Source: an uncultured Ruminococcus sp.
GTDB lineage: Bacteria; Bacillota; Clostridia; Lachnospirales; Lachnospiraceae
Length of the DNA stretch: 21,467 nt
NCBI GenBank assembly: GCA_900544395.1
Contig: UQVC01000037.1
Span: 1 to 21,467, forward strand
Direction of reading: 5' to 3'
Part shown: piece after piece, positions 6,983 to 14,442 of the stretch
Numbering within the stretch: the first letter of the stretch is position 1
Layout of the letters: the number at the start of each line of letters is the position of its first letter
Position numbers and translations under genes: made by a program
Notes under the pieces: model-generated
What the model was told of the DNA's origin: nothing
What the model saw: only the letters and a program-made list of their open reading frames with translations
Database searches by the model: none

Positions 6983-8172
6983 GAAATTGTATTGAATATG
7001 TTTTACGACAGGACAAGACAAGTGAGCTGCTTACTTATATAACAGGCCCGTACTGTCACAATGAAATTAATTATGATCTGGTGTACAGAACCTTTTTGGA
7101 AGAAAAGAAGATGTGGAATAAAGATACAGGGAGAATGTATGCCCACAACATTATTTCCTGGCATAAGGATGAGCAGATCACCCCGGAGCAGGCATTTGAA
7201 TTTGGAAAAGAGTTTGCAGAAAATTGGTTCAGTGGATTCCAGACCTTAGTGGCTGTGCATAAGGATAAAGACCATATCCACTGCCATTTGGTTACTAATT
7301 CAGTGAGTTATGAAGATGGGAGAAAGCTGCATAACACCAGAAAAGATCTGGAACGTATGAAACAGCTTACCAATCAGATGTGCCGGGAACGAGGACTGAC
7401 CGTTGCCGAAAAAGGAAAGCATTTTGATGGAAGTCAGATTGAAAAAGGGGAAGTCATTGCATGGAGCAAAGACAAATATAATCTGTTCCGTCAGCAGGTA
7501 AAGGATAGCTTTGTAGCGGACTGTGCAATGGCAGTGTTAAAAGCACTGGAAAATTGTATCAGCAAAGAAAAGTTTATAGAAAAAATGAAGCAGTTCGGAT
7601 GGAACGTAAACTGGACAGAGAAACGGAAGCACATTACTTTTCAGAACCAAGAGGGAAAGAAAGTACGTGACAGTAATCTGTTCAAAACATTTCATTTGGA
7701 TATCAGCAAGGAGGGACTAGAGAATGAATTTAATGGAAATAGGAAAAAAGCCAGAGATTCAGCCAACAGAGACAGCAGATCAGATGAAGAACTTGCCGGA
7801 TACTACCGACAAGTGGAAGCAGCTTGCGAAGGAGCAGGCGGCGTCACTGGAGCTAGTGACGGAAGAGAGAGACGAGTTACAGGTGAGAAATCAGAAGATG
7901 AACGAGTTTATCCAGAAATTTCAGGAAAGGACACACAAGCTGAAAATGGAAAAACAGAAGCTATTCTTCGAGAATCACGAAATGCAAGACGAAATTCGGA
8001 AATTAAACGACGAAATTCATCGTTTGACAACCGAACTGTCCGAAACGCAGAAGCTGAATCAATCGCTTCAGAAGAACAACGACGATTTGAGGAACAGAAA
8101 CGGCTTGAAGAGCAGGAGCGAGCAAGAGCAGCTCGAAGAAGAAATAAAAGACGTTCGGGACCAGAACTCTAA
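6931..8172 (+). CDS. MobA/VirD2-family relaxase
   Basis: A 413-residue protein with the relaxase domain in the first ~250 residues. The three-histidine metal motif is clear: HKDKDHIHCH at residues 110-119 (H110, H115, H117, H119 region), followed by LVTNSV. The candidate nucleophile tyrosine is Y23 in CIEYVLRQDK. The enzyme nicks oriT, stays bound to the 5' end and pilots the strand into a helper's secretion channel; no coupling protein or secretion genes are in the window. From about residue 265 the sequence becomes low-complexity and rich in Arg and Glu. That stretch is read from DNA that also encodes the coiled-coil N terminus of the next gene in the +1 frame, so the tail may be a by-product of overprinting. 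Confidence 0.9.
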   Translation: MAVNKTINKRTNTHGAMRNCIEYVLRQDKTSELLTYITGPYCHNEINYDLVYRTFLEEKKMWNKDTGRMYAHNIISWHKDEQITPEQAFEFGKEFAENWFSGFQTLVAVHKDKDHIHCHLVTNSVSYEDGRKLHNTRKDLERMKQLTNQMCRERGLTVAEKGKHFDGSQIEKGEVIAWSKDKYNLFRQQVKDSFVADCAMAVLKALENCISKEKFIEKMKQFGWNVNWTEKRKHITFQNQEGKKVRDSNLFKTFHLDISKEGLENEFNGNRKKARDSANRDSRSDEELAGYYRQVEAACEGAGGVTGASDGRERRVTGEKSEDERVYPEISGKDTQAENGKTEAILRESRNARRNSEIKRRNSSFDNRTVRNAEAESIASEEQRRFEEQKRLEEQERARAARRRNKRRSGPEL

Positions 8173-8818
8173 ATTGCAGATACAGGTTAATAAATCATCT
8201 GTTGAAGCAGTAGATGAAGCACAGAAGAAACAAAAAGAAGCAGAGAAAAAGATAGAGCAGGCAGAATCCAAAGCCCGTAACGAAAAGAAACGTGCTGAGC
8301 TGGAAATTCGTAAAGCGAAAAAAGAAGTAAAGGACAGAACGGAAAGCATGAAGTCTATAGAATATTTCTGGGGAATGGGATACATTACGGTAGTCCTGTT
8401 TGCAATTCTACAGAATGGTGCTTTTCAACATGATTTCATAGATTTTTTTATGGCTCCATTCATGTGGTATGTTCGATTTTGTAAATGGCTGGTATATCCA
8501 ACTTATGATAATGGATTTAACCAGAAAATAGCATATACAGGTGGGGAAGTATGGGTTATCAGGATTCTGGCAATCGTAGCTGTGCTTTTCATAATGGGAA
8601 TCATAATGGTGATAATTATGGAAACAATAAAACAATACAAAAAAATGTGGAACGAAATTTCACAAATGTTTTTGATTGGAAGCCTTTCAGGGATAGCAGT
8701 GCTTGGGGATGTAACTAGAAAATATCTGCCGGTGAATTTGATTTTGCTATTTATACTCATTAATATGGGTATCATGCTACTCAGAATATATCTTCGGAAG
8801 AAGTTTGATTATATGTAA
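7724..8818 (+). CDS. DUF6040-like coiled-coil membrane protein overlapping the relaxase gene
   Basis: A 364-residue protein. Residues about 20-205 are a long charged coiled coil rich in Glu, Lys and Gln. It is followed by four or so hydrophobic segments (about 214-234, 275-298, 312-330, 336-355) and a basic end. AAGGAGG at 7708-7714 sits 9 bases before ATG 7724, inside the relaxase gene, which argues for real initiation. The first 449 nt overlap the relaxase gene in the +1 frame. It resembles the DUF6040 proteins seen beside relaxases in clostridial elements; function unknown. A membrane-anchored coiled coil co-expressed with the relaxase could tether the relaxosome to the membrane, which is inference. 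Confidence 0.75.
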   Translation: MNLMEIGKKPEIQPTETADQMKNLPDTTDKWKQLAKEQAASLELVTEERDELQVRNQKMNEFIQKFQERTHKLKMEKQKLFFENHEMQDEIRKLNDEIHRLTTELSETQKLNQSLQKNNDDLRNRNGLKSRSEQEQLEEEIKDVRDQNSKLQIQVNKSSVEAVDEAQKKQKEAEKKIEQAESKARNEKKRAELEIRKAKKEVKDRTESMKSIEYFWGMGYITVVLFAILQNGAFQHDFIDFFMAPFMWYVRFCKWLVYPTYDNGFNQKIAYTGGEVWVIRILAIVAVLFIMGIIMVIIMETIKQYKKMWNEISQMFLIGSLSGIAVLGDVTRKYLPVNLILLFILINMGIMLLRIYLRKKFDYM

Positions 8819-8848
8819 TTTGTTATTTTAATGACCAGTGGGTGGTAC

Positions 8849-9036
8849 CTGACAAATGATAAAGCTGTTATTATGATTGCACACCGCCTAAAAACAGTAC
8901 AGAAAGCTGAACGGATTTTCGCTCTGGAGAATGGAAAACCGTACAGCAGGGAATACATGAAAAACTTGTGAGACAGGATGGGATTTATCGTCATTTTATT
9001 GTTGAAAGAAGAGAGGCAACAAAATGGAGAGTTTAG
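8849..9036 (+). pseudogene. 3' relic of an ABC exporter gene (frameshifted)
   Basis: The frame from 8849 reads LTNDKAVIMIAHRLKTVQKA, then ERIFALENGK, the H-loop and end region of an ABC exporter ATPase. After the A-run at about 8936-8939 the frame is lost and homology continues in another frame (VQQGIHEKLVRQDGIYRHF) to a TAG at 9034-9036. A single missing A in the run explains the shift. The intact gene at 16199-17938 ends with the comparable IIMIAHRLKTVRHAD and IVQQGTHEQL. Only the last ~60 codons remain, and DNA identity to that gene is moderate, so it is the tail of a diverged homologue. It overlaps the AraC gene end by 4 bases. Confidence 0.75.
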
Positions 9037-10022
9037 GAGTCTAAATGTCTGGTGCGGCGATATTCTAAAGGTGATACACCAAAATGCTTTTTAAACACAG
9101 AGGCGAATTTGCTCTGATTCAGATATCCGACCTGTGCTGCAATCTCAGCTACAGACAGTCGTGTTGAGGCAAGCAGTTCGCCTGCTTTATTCATACGCAT
9201 TTCACGCAGATAGACAGAAATATTCTGTCCGTAAACACCGCGAAAATAATTTTTTAGACTGGTTTCGCTGATAGAAAAATATTCAGCCAATTCCCACGCA
9301 GGATGATGCAGCCTTAGGTCTGAGGTGATGATATTTTCGACCTTTTTAGCAATATTAACCTGAGATTCAGTAAAGAAAGTGCAGGCCTGAGACTTAGGGA
9401 TAGCCTCCAAATTTTGTAGTACTGAGAATAAAGCGAGCGTATATATTTTCATTTGAATGACTGCAAAAGAGGCCGGAAAATCATATAATTCCCATAGTTT
9501 TTTGAGAATTTCCTCAGTTTCGTGGGTCGCTGTCGATATATAAGTGCTTCCATGAGGACAAAACATCTTTGAGATTTTTCTGAAATCAATGCTAAATTCA
9601 TTTTGTACCCATGTATTTTCTAAAGTAAATGTATCTATATCAATAAAGAATTCAAGCCCCTCATAGATGCGCTTTGGATAAACATATTCTTTTTGGGCGA
9701 AGCATTCTGTGAGAGAAAGTTCTCTGTCTTTGATGTAGACAAAATTTTTGTTGTTCAGGATCATTTCACAACGACCTGTCACACAATAGTTAAGAAGCAA
9801 TGGACCTTTTGTAATGGAGCTGTCTGATCGAAGGTCGGGAGCCGTCCAGGTTGGAGAATTTATAAAAATATATGCCAGAGACAGACCGGGAAAAAGTGAA
9901 AAAAAGGTCATCGAACCTTTACCTTCCTTCGTATTTAATATAAGCTCCATACTATATTCAGCCTGTTTTATGGATATACCTGGTATTTTGATACATTTTT
10001 TGATCACGTCGTTAATTTTCAT
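9033..10022 (-). CDS. AraC-family transcription regulator
   Basis: A 329-residue protein with an unassigned ligand-sensing N-terminal part and a C-terminal AraC DNA-binding domain at about residues 230-325. The two helix-turn-helix units are visible (PAWELAEYFSISETSLKNYF and LSVAEIAAQVGYLNQSKFAS). The region VFKKHFGVSPLEYRR is the family signature. The frame is open to 10109, but GGGAG before ATG 10022 on the minus strand supports the shorter form. A minus-strand promoter (TTGACT, 17 bp, TATAAT) lies at 10068-10096. It diverges from the ECF genes and probably activates them in response to the transported compound; comparable AraC regulators (YbtA type) control siderophore-related ABC loci. 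Confidence 0.88.
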   Translation of the reverse strand: MKINDVIKKCIKIPGISIKQAEYSMELILNTKEGKGSMTFFSLFPGLSLAYIFINSPTWTAPDLRSDSSITKGPLLLNYCVTGRCEMILNNKNFVYIKDRELSLTECFAQKEYVYPKRIYEGLEFFIDIDTFTLENTWVQNEFSIDFRKISKMFCPHGSTYISTATHETEEILKKLWELYDFPASFAVIQMKIYTLALFSVLQNLEAIPKSQACTFFTESQVNIAKKVENIITSDLRLHHPAWELAEYFSISETSLKNYFRGVYGQNISVYLREMRMNKAGELLASTRLSVAEIAAQVGYLNQSKFASVFKKHFGVSPLEYRRTRHLDS

Positions 10023-10067
10023 AGAAGATCTCCCTGATATAAGTACTTTTGCCCTGTAACAGATAAT

Positions 10068-10096
10068 ATTATAGGATTTGAAGAGAGCAGAGTCAA
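10068..10096 (-). promoter_or_regulatory. sigma-A-type promoter of the araC gene
   Basis: On the minus strand -35 TTGACT (10091-10096), a 17-base spacer and -10 TATAAT (10068-10073), 45 bases before the chosen start codon. The plus-strand side of the same gap (10097-10214) has no equally good promoter, as expected if the ECF genes need an activator. Confidence 0.7.
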
Positions 10097-10214
10097 CAAT
10101 AAAACCCAATGCTGTTTGGAGCTAAAATGATATTTGGTTGTAGAGATATAACAAAACATATGGTATTTTATGGAGTAGTTAGATAGAGCTAATTATACAA
10201 GGGAGGTATTCTGT

Positions 10215-10799
10215 ATGAATAACAAATTACAGGCGAAGGACCTGATTAATCTGGGACTTTTCACAGTCCTTTATTTTGTACTCGGATGTTGTGTGGCAAT
10301 TCCGATTGGCTTTGTTCCGATATTTCTTCCGATTCTTGGTGCATTGTGGACACTGATCACAGGAATTCCATTTATGTTATTCCTGACAAGGGTAAAGAAG
10401 TTTGGTATGGTAACGCTGATGGCAATTCTGAGTGGCCTTTTGATGGGACTTACCGGAATGGGATATTGGGGTGTACCTTTGGGGCTTATCTTTGGGCTGC
10501 TGGGAGATTTGATTCTGAAATTTGGCAATTATAAAAGTGCTAAAAGGAGCCTGATTGGATATGCAGTATTCAGTCTCTGGATGGTTGGTACATATATTCC
10601 AATGTACTTCATGGTAGAAGATTCAAGAGCCAGCTTCGCAGCCAGTTTTGGTAAAGAGTATGCAGATAAAGTAATGGCTGTCATGCCTATGTGGAGCATT
10701 GTTCTTGTGATTGCAGGTATCTTTATCTGCGCAATCATTGGAGGAATGATTGGAAAAGCGTTGCTCAAAAAACACTTTGTAAAAGCAGGAATCGTGTAA
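10215..10799 (+). CDS. ECF transporter S component, MptD/Trep_Strep family
   Basis: A 194-residue, very hydrophobic protein with five to six membrane segments, opening with QAKDLINLGLFTVLYFVLG. Its PIGFVPIFLPILGALWTLIT and GMGYWGVPLGLIFGLLGDLI segments match the MptD (Trep_Strep) group of substrate-binding membrane subunits. S components capture the substrate, and the T and A subunits drive its uptake. AAGGGAGG (10199-10206 region) precedes the ATG. The stop TAA shares its last A with the ATG of the T-component gene, so the two are translated together. The substrate cannot be read from sequence. Confidence 0.83.
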   Translation: MNNKLQAKDLINLGLFTVLYFVLGCCVAIPIGFVPIFLPILGALWTLITGIPFMLFLTRVKKFGMVTLMAILSGLLMGLTGMGYWGVPLGLIFGLLGDLILKFGNYKSAKRSLIGYAVFSLWMVGTYIPMYFMVEDSRASFAASFGKEYADKVMAVMPMWSIVLVIAGIFICAIIGGMIGKALLKKHFVKAGIV

Positions 10800-11536
10800 T
10801 GGATGAGATATTATCTGCTACTGTTGACAGCAGAAATGGAATTGTTTTAGATCCTAGAACAAAATTGTTTATGCTTATAACGATTACAACATTGATGTTC
10901 AGTACCAGCAATGATGGAATCATGAATATAGTGAAACCAATACTAAGCCTTATACCATTTGCATTGATTTTGTCAGAGCACAAATTCAAAACAGCCGGTA
11001 AATATGCAGTTCTCTATGCGGTATGCTTTGTACTGGAGCGGCTGGCATTGAATGTTTGGAGTGGTATGATTTCTTTTCTGATATTGGCAGCAACATCAAT
11101 TATGACGCGTTTTGCACCGGGAATTATGACAGGCGCATATCTGATTTCTTCTACATCTGTAAGTGAGTTTATCAGTGCAATGGAGCGGATGCATGTCACA
11201 GAAAAAATCATAATACCGTTGTCAGTTATTTTCCGTTTCTTTCCTACAATCAAGGAAGAATATCAGGCAATCCGGGATGCAATGAAAATGAGAAATATCC
11301 GTTTTGGTGGTAAAAATCCATTCCTTATGATTGAATACCGGCTGATACCATTGATGGTATCCGTAATAAAAATTGGTGATGAGCTGTCTGCAGCAGCTCT
11401 AACAAGGGGACTTGGTGCACCGGTCAGAAGAACCAATGTCTGCGAGATTGGCTTTCATGTACAGGATTTTATTGCCATTGTTGTTTGCTTTGCATGCTTT
11501 ATATTGTTCTTTTTGCATCAGTATATTGTTTTTTGA
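10799..11536 (+). CDS. ecfT: ECF transporter T component (CbiQ-like permease)
   Basis: A 245-residue membrane protein of the CbiQ family. It has several hydrophobic segments and the two conserved coupling motifs that dock onto the ATPases: AMKMRNIRF (R165) and AALTRGLGAP (R203). The start ATG overlaps the stop codon of the S gene (TAATG at 10797-10801); a longer frame from 10691 would run inside the S gene and is not credible. The T component links the S subunit with the fused ATPase encoded 12 bases downstream. Confidence 0.88.
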   Translation: MDEILSATVDSRNGIVLDPRTKLFMLITITTLMFSTSNDGIMNIVKPILSLIPFALILSEHKFKTAGKYAVLYAVCFVLERLALNVWSGMISFLILAATSIMTRFAPGIMTGAYLISSTSVSEFISAMERMHVTEKIIIPLSVIFRFFPTIKEEYQAIRDAMKMRNIRFGGKNPFLMIEYRLIPLMVSVIKIGDELSAAALTRGLGAPVRRTNVCEIGFHVQDFIAIVVCFACFILFFLHQYIVF

Positions 11537-11547
11537 GGTAGTACATT

Positions 11548-13038
11548 ATGATAAAAATAGATCATGCAACATTTACATATGGAGAAAATAATGAATATTC
11601 TGTGGGAATCCGGGATATTGATCTGGAGATAGAAGATGGTCAGGTTATTGTGCTATGTGGGGAGAGCGGTTGTGGAAAAACAACACTCACTCGAATGATC
11701 AATGGGTTGATTCCACATTATTATGAAGGAAAATTAACTGGTGAGATATGGATAAATGGGATAAATGTTTCGCAGCAGCCACTGTATGATACAGCAAAAA
11801 TTGTTGGAAGTGTTTTTCAAAATCCACGGTCACAGTTTTTTAATGTAGACACAACAAGCGAGATTACTTTTGGATGTGAAAATCTTGGAATGCCAAAGGA
11901 AGAAATCAAAGATCGATTGCAGGCTACAATTCAGGAGCTGCATCTGAAAAAATTGATTGGACGCAATATTTTTCAGCTTTCAGGTGGAGAGAAGCAGAAG
12001 ATTGCCTGTGCAGGGGTTTCTATTATGAAACCGGATATTTTTGTCCTGGACGAACCCTCTTCTAATCTGGATGCAGCTTCAATCATGGATCTGCGAAGAA
12101 TAATCGCCCACTGGAAGGAACAGGGAAAAACAATTATTATATCGGAGCATCGCCTGTATTATCTGCGTGGGCTGGCGGATCGGTTTATTTATATGAAAGA
12201 GGGACAGATTATTCAGGATTATTCAGCCACAGAGTTTGAAAATCTGACAGAAGAAAAGCGAGGAGAGATGGGACTGCGGGCTTATGTTCTGGAAAATCTC
12301 CTTATGCCAGAGATGTTGATATCAGAAAGAACCACAATGGAGCTTCATGATTTTAATTTTGCATATAAGAATGGTCCACAGATTTTATATATCAGAGAAT
12401 GTGAGATTCCGGCAAATCGGATTGTCGCAATTACGGGCAATAATGGAGCTGGAAAATCTACTTTTTCCCGTTGTTTCTGTGGTTTGGAAAAACAATGTGG
12501 CACAATCATCTGGAATGGAAAAACTTACAGACCAAAAGAAAGGCTGAAAGCCTGTTATATGGTTATGCAGGAAGTGAATCATCAGCTTTTTACAGAGACA
12601 ATACAGGATGAAGTTATGATTAGCATGAAAGAAGAAAATGAGAAAGAAGCAGACAAATTTCTTGATATGCTGGATCTGATAAAAGTCAAAGACCGTCATC
12701 CAATGTCACTTTCCGGAGGTCAGAAGCAGCGGGCGGCTATCGCATCTGCAATTGCCTCCGGGCGCTCTGTGCTGTTTTTGGATGAACCAACCAGTGGTCT
12801 TGATCATAAGCATATGCTGGAGGTTGCAGAGGTTCTAAGAGAAGTGTGGGATACCGGAATTTCGGTTTATGTGATCACACATGATTTGGAACTGATTATA
12901 GAGTGTTGCACTGATGTCATTCATTTTGAAAATGGAACTATTGCAGATCAGTATCAGATGGATGCAGAAGGAATGGAGAAGATAAGAAAATATTTTATCC
13001 AGGGAAAGTGTTGTGGCAAGTGGAGTAAATCTGACTGA
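11548..13038 (+). CDS. ECF transporter ATPase with two fused ABC domains
   Basis: A 496-residue protein holding two complete ABC ATPase domains. Domain 1: Walker A GESGCGKTT (38-46), signature LSGGEKQK (144-151), Walker B D168-E169. Domain 2: Walker A GNNGAGKST (297-305), signature LSGGQKQR (388-395), Walker B D412-E413. All catalytic motifs are intact. Fused double ATPases replace the EcfA-EcfA' heterodimer in transporters of this group. ATG 11548 follows TTGAGGTAG with modest spacing. The gene is third in the S-T-A operon and is cytoplasmic, binding the T component. Confidence 0.92.
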   Translation: MIKIDHATFTYGENNEYSVGIRDIDLEIEDGQVIVLCGESGCGKTTLTRMINGLIPHYYEGKLTGEIWINGINVSQQPLYDTAKIVGSVFQNPRSQFFNVDTTSEITFGCENLGMPKEEIKDRLQATIQELHLKKLIGRNIFQLSGGEKQKIACAGVSIMKPDIFVLDEPSSNLDAASIMDLRRIIAHWKEQGKTIIISEHRLYYLRGLADRFIYMKEGQIIQDYSATEFENLTEEKRGEMGLRAYVLENLLMPEMLISERTTMELHDFNFAYKNGPQILYIRECEIPANRIVAITGNNGAGKSTFSRCFCGLEKQCGTIIWNGKTYRPKERLKACYMVMQEVNHQLFTETIQDEVMISMKEENEKEADKFLDMLDLIKVKDRHPMSLSGGQKQRAAIASAIASGRSVLFLDEPTSGLDHKHMLEVAEVLREVWDTGISVYVITHDLELIIECCTDVIHFENGTIADQYQMDAEGMEKIRKYFIQGKCCGKWSKSD

Positions 13039-13086
13039 TGGTAAAGGATATTGTAAATAGTTTTGGAAAGTAGATGAATGATAATT

Positions 13087-13302
13087 ATGAGCAAATATAA
13101 TCCTTTATGGAAGTGGATCAATAAAAATAAAACAGACGATTTCAAGTTGACTTTTGCTGAAATTGAAAACATTGCCGGAGTGCCTATAGATCATTCGTTC
13201 CTTACATTCAAAAAGGAACTTTTGCAGTATGGTTTTAAGGTGGTAAAAATTTCTATGAAGGAACAGACAGTAGATTTTGAAAAAGTCGAAGAGGAGGCTT
13301 AA
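13087..13302 (+). CDS. small conserved-type protein (MSKYNPLW..., DUF7662-like)
   Basis: A 71-residue soluble protein starting MSKYNPLWKWINKN, with the motif LTFAEIENIAGVPIDHSFL followed by KKELLQYGFKVVKISMKEQT. This resembles a small bacterial domain of unknown function (DUF7662-like) found alone or fused to other proteins. ATG 13078 is an alternative start; the ribosome binding site is weak for either. It lies 49 bases after the ATPase and just before a hydrolase relic, so it may be a survivor in a decaying part of the cargo. Confidence 0.6.
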   Translation: MSKYNPLWKWINKNKTDDFKLTFAEIENIAGVPIDHSFLTFKKELLQYGFKVVKISMKEQTVDFEKVEEEA

Positions 13303-13303
13303 A

Positions 13304-13579
13304 CATGGAATCAAAGAAATAGAACTTGTAGTTGCATCTTCGATTGGTGCAGATCTTGCCATGGCATTTCTGACATAGGCAAAAATACCGTTAAAGCATA
13401 TATTTTTTGATGGTGGACAGTTTGTACAAATTGGAAAGGCAACACGCAAAATCATGGTTCCGTTCTTATATATAGCAATGAAAAGTTTATATTGGTCAAA
13501 AGGAAAGATGCTGAAGAGAATCATGTGGTGTGACGACGGCAAAATCAAACTACAGATGCATCTGCTAAGTGAAAATTGA
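13304..13579 (+). pseudogene. alpha/beta-hydrolase fragment with in-frame stop
   Basis: Reading from 13304 gives GIKEIELVVASSIGADLAMA, then FLT, a TAG at 13376-13378, AKIPLKHIFFDGGQF, then VQIGKATRKIMVPFLYIAMK and a C-terminal region ending at TGA 13577-13579. ASSIG fits the nucleophile elbow (x-x-S-x-G) of alpha/beta hydrolases. The TAG can be a single change from CAG (Gln). The N-terminal half is missing. The fragment lies between the ECF operon and the TetR gene, which suggests the ancestral cargo carried a hydrolase. It is pseudogenised unless the stop is suppressed. Confidence 0.65.
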
Positions 13580-13613
13580 ATACACGGGAAAATAAAAAAT
13601 CGAAACAGCAGAC

Positions 13614-13641
13614 TTGACAAATTCCTGTAATGAGTTAAAAT
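13614..13641 (+). promoter_or_regulatory. sigma-A-type promoter of the tetR gene
   Basis: Consensus -35 TTGACA (13614-13619), 16-base spacer, -10 TAAAAT (13636-13641). The -10 box overlaps the left edge of the 36-bp palindrome, so regulator binding would block RNA polymerase. Confidence 0.7.
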
Positions 13642-13672
13642 ATAACAGTGCTATATAGCACTGTTATATTTT
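13637..13672. promoter_or_regulatory. 36-bp perfect palindrome, TetR operator
   Basis: Two 18-base arms, starting AAAATATAACAGTGCTAT and mirrored exactly, meet between 13654 and 13655. The palindrome lies on the promoter and 30 bases before the TetR start codon. TetR dimers bind palindromes of this kind to repress themselves and neighbours. The T-run after it could also make an RNA hairpin, but the promoter position favours an operator. Confidence 0.8.
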
Positions 13673-13701
13673 TGGAAAGAACTTTAGAGGATACGAAAAG
13701 A

Positions 13702-14331
13702 ATGTCGACAAAAGCAGAAGATACACAGAAAAATATATTTAATACAGCCAGAAAACATTTCCTGAAAGATGGTCTGACCGGAGCATCTTTAAGAAACATT
13801 GTAAAAGATGCCGGACTTACTACTGGTGCATTTTACAAATATTATCCGACGAAAGAGGCACTTTTTGATGCACTGACAGATCCTTATATGGAACACATTT
13901 ATCAGATTTATGATCAGATCGTTGAGGAGTTTGAAAAGCTTTCGGCCAGTGATCAGACAAGGAATATGTCGTATACATCCAGTGACGGAATGGAGCGGAT
14001 GGTTGATTATATTTATGATCATTATGATAATTTCAGATTATTGTTGAAATGTGGAGACAGTGGAAAATTTGAACTATTCATACACAATATGGTAGAGCGG
14101 GAAATGAAGTCCAGCTTGAATTATATGGAAAAGATGAAAGAGAACGGTGTGAAAATACCGATTGTAGAGGAAAGCCTTATGCATATGATCTATACGGGAT
14201 TTTTTTCATCAGTATTTCAGATCATTGAGCACGATATAGATAGAGAGACTGCAAAGAAAAATGTACATCAGCTGAAAGAATTCAATACAGGTGGCTGGGA
14301 ACGATTGTGGAATATTGAATTCCCGGTATAA
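13702..14331 (+). CDS. TetR/AcrR-family transcription repressor
   Basis: A 209-residue protein with an N-terminal helix-turn-helix in the classic TetR pattern (LRNIVKDAGLTTGAFYKYYP, residues about 30-49, then TKEALFDAL) and a divergent all-helical ligand-binding part. An in-frame ATG at 13648 would put the start inside the operator. AGAGG at 13686-13690 supports ATG 13702. It is flanked by its own palindromic operator and followed by a terminator. Since the ABC pair starts 111 bases after its stop, TetR probably controls these transporters as well as itself. Confidence 0.87.
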   Translation: MSTKAEDTQKNIFNTARKHFLKDGLTGASLRNIVKDAGLTTGAFYKYYPTKEALFDALTDPYMEHIYQIYDQIVEEFEKLSASDQTRNMSYTSSDGMERMVDYIYDHYDNFRLLLKCGDSGKFELFIHNMVEREMKSSLNYMEKMKENGVKIPIVEESLMHMIYTGFFSSVFQIIEHDIDRETAKKNVHQLKEFNTGGWERLWNIEFPV

Positions 14332-14343
14332 CTAATGTAAATC

Positions 14344-14374
14344 AGGTGGCTAATGCCAGTAAGCCACCTATTTT
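14344..14374 (+). terminator. intrinsic terminator after tetR
   Basis: AGGTGGCT (14344-14351) pairs with AGCCACCT (14362-14369) over a 10-base loop, followed by ATTTTATT. Some readthrough or a separate promoter in 14375-14440 must drive the ABC genes; I see no strong one there. Confidence 0.7.
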
Positions 14375-14442
14375 ATTATATATGAGTTAGAATAAACTAA
14401 TGAAAGAAACAACAATAAAACCAAAGTAAGGAGTGAACGAAT

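Noticed and set aside
10691..10798. Longer start for the T component inside the S gene
   Set aside because: The extension reads the S gene in another frame; ATG 10799 overlaps the stop and matches the family start.
13637..13672. Reading the 36-bp palindrome as a terminator
   Set aside because: A T-run follows, but the palindrome overlaps the -10 box of a consensus promoter directly before TetR, so an operator is more likely.
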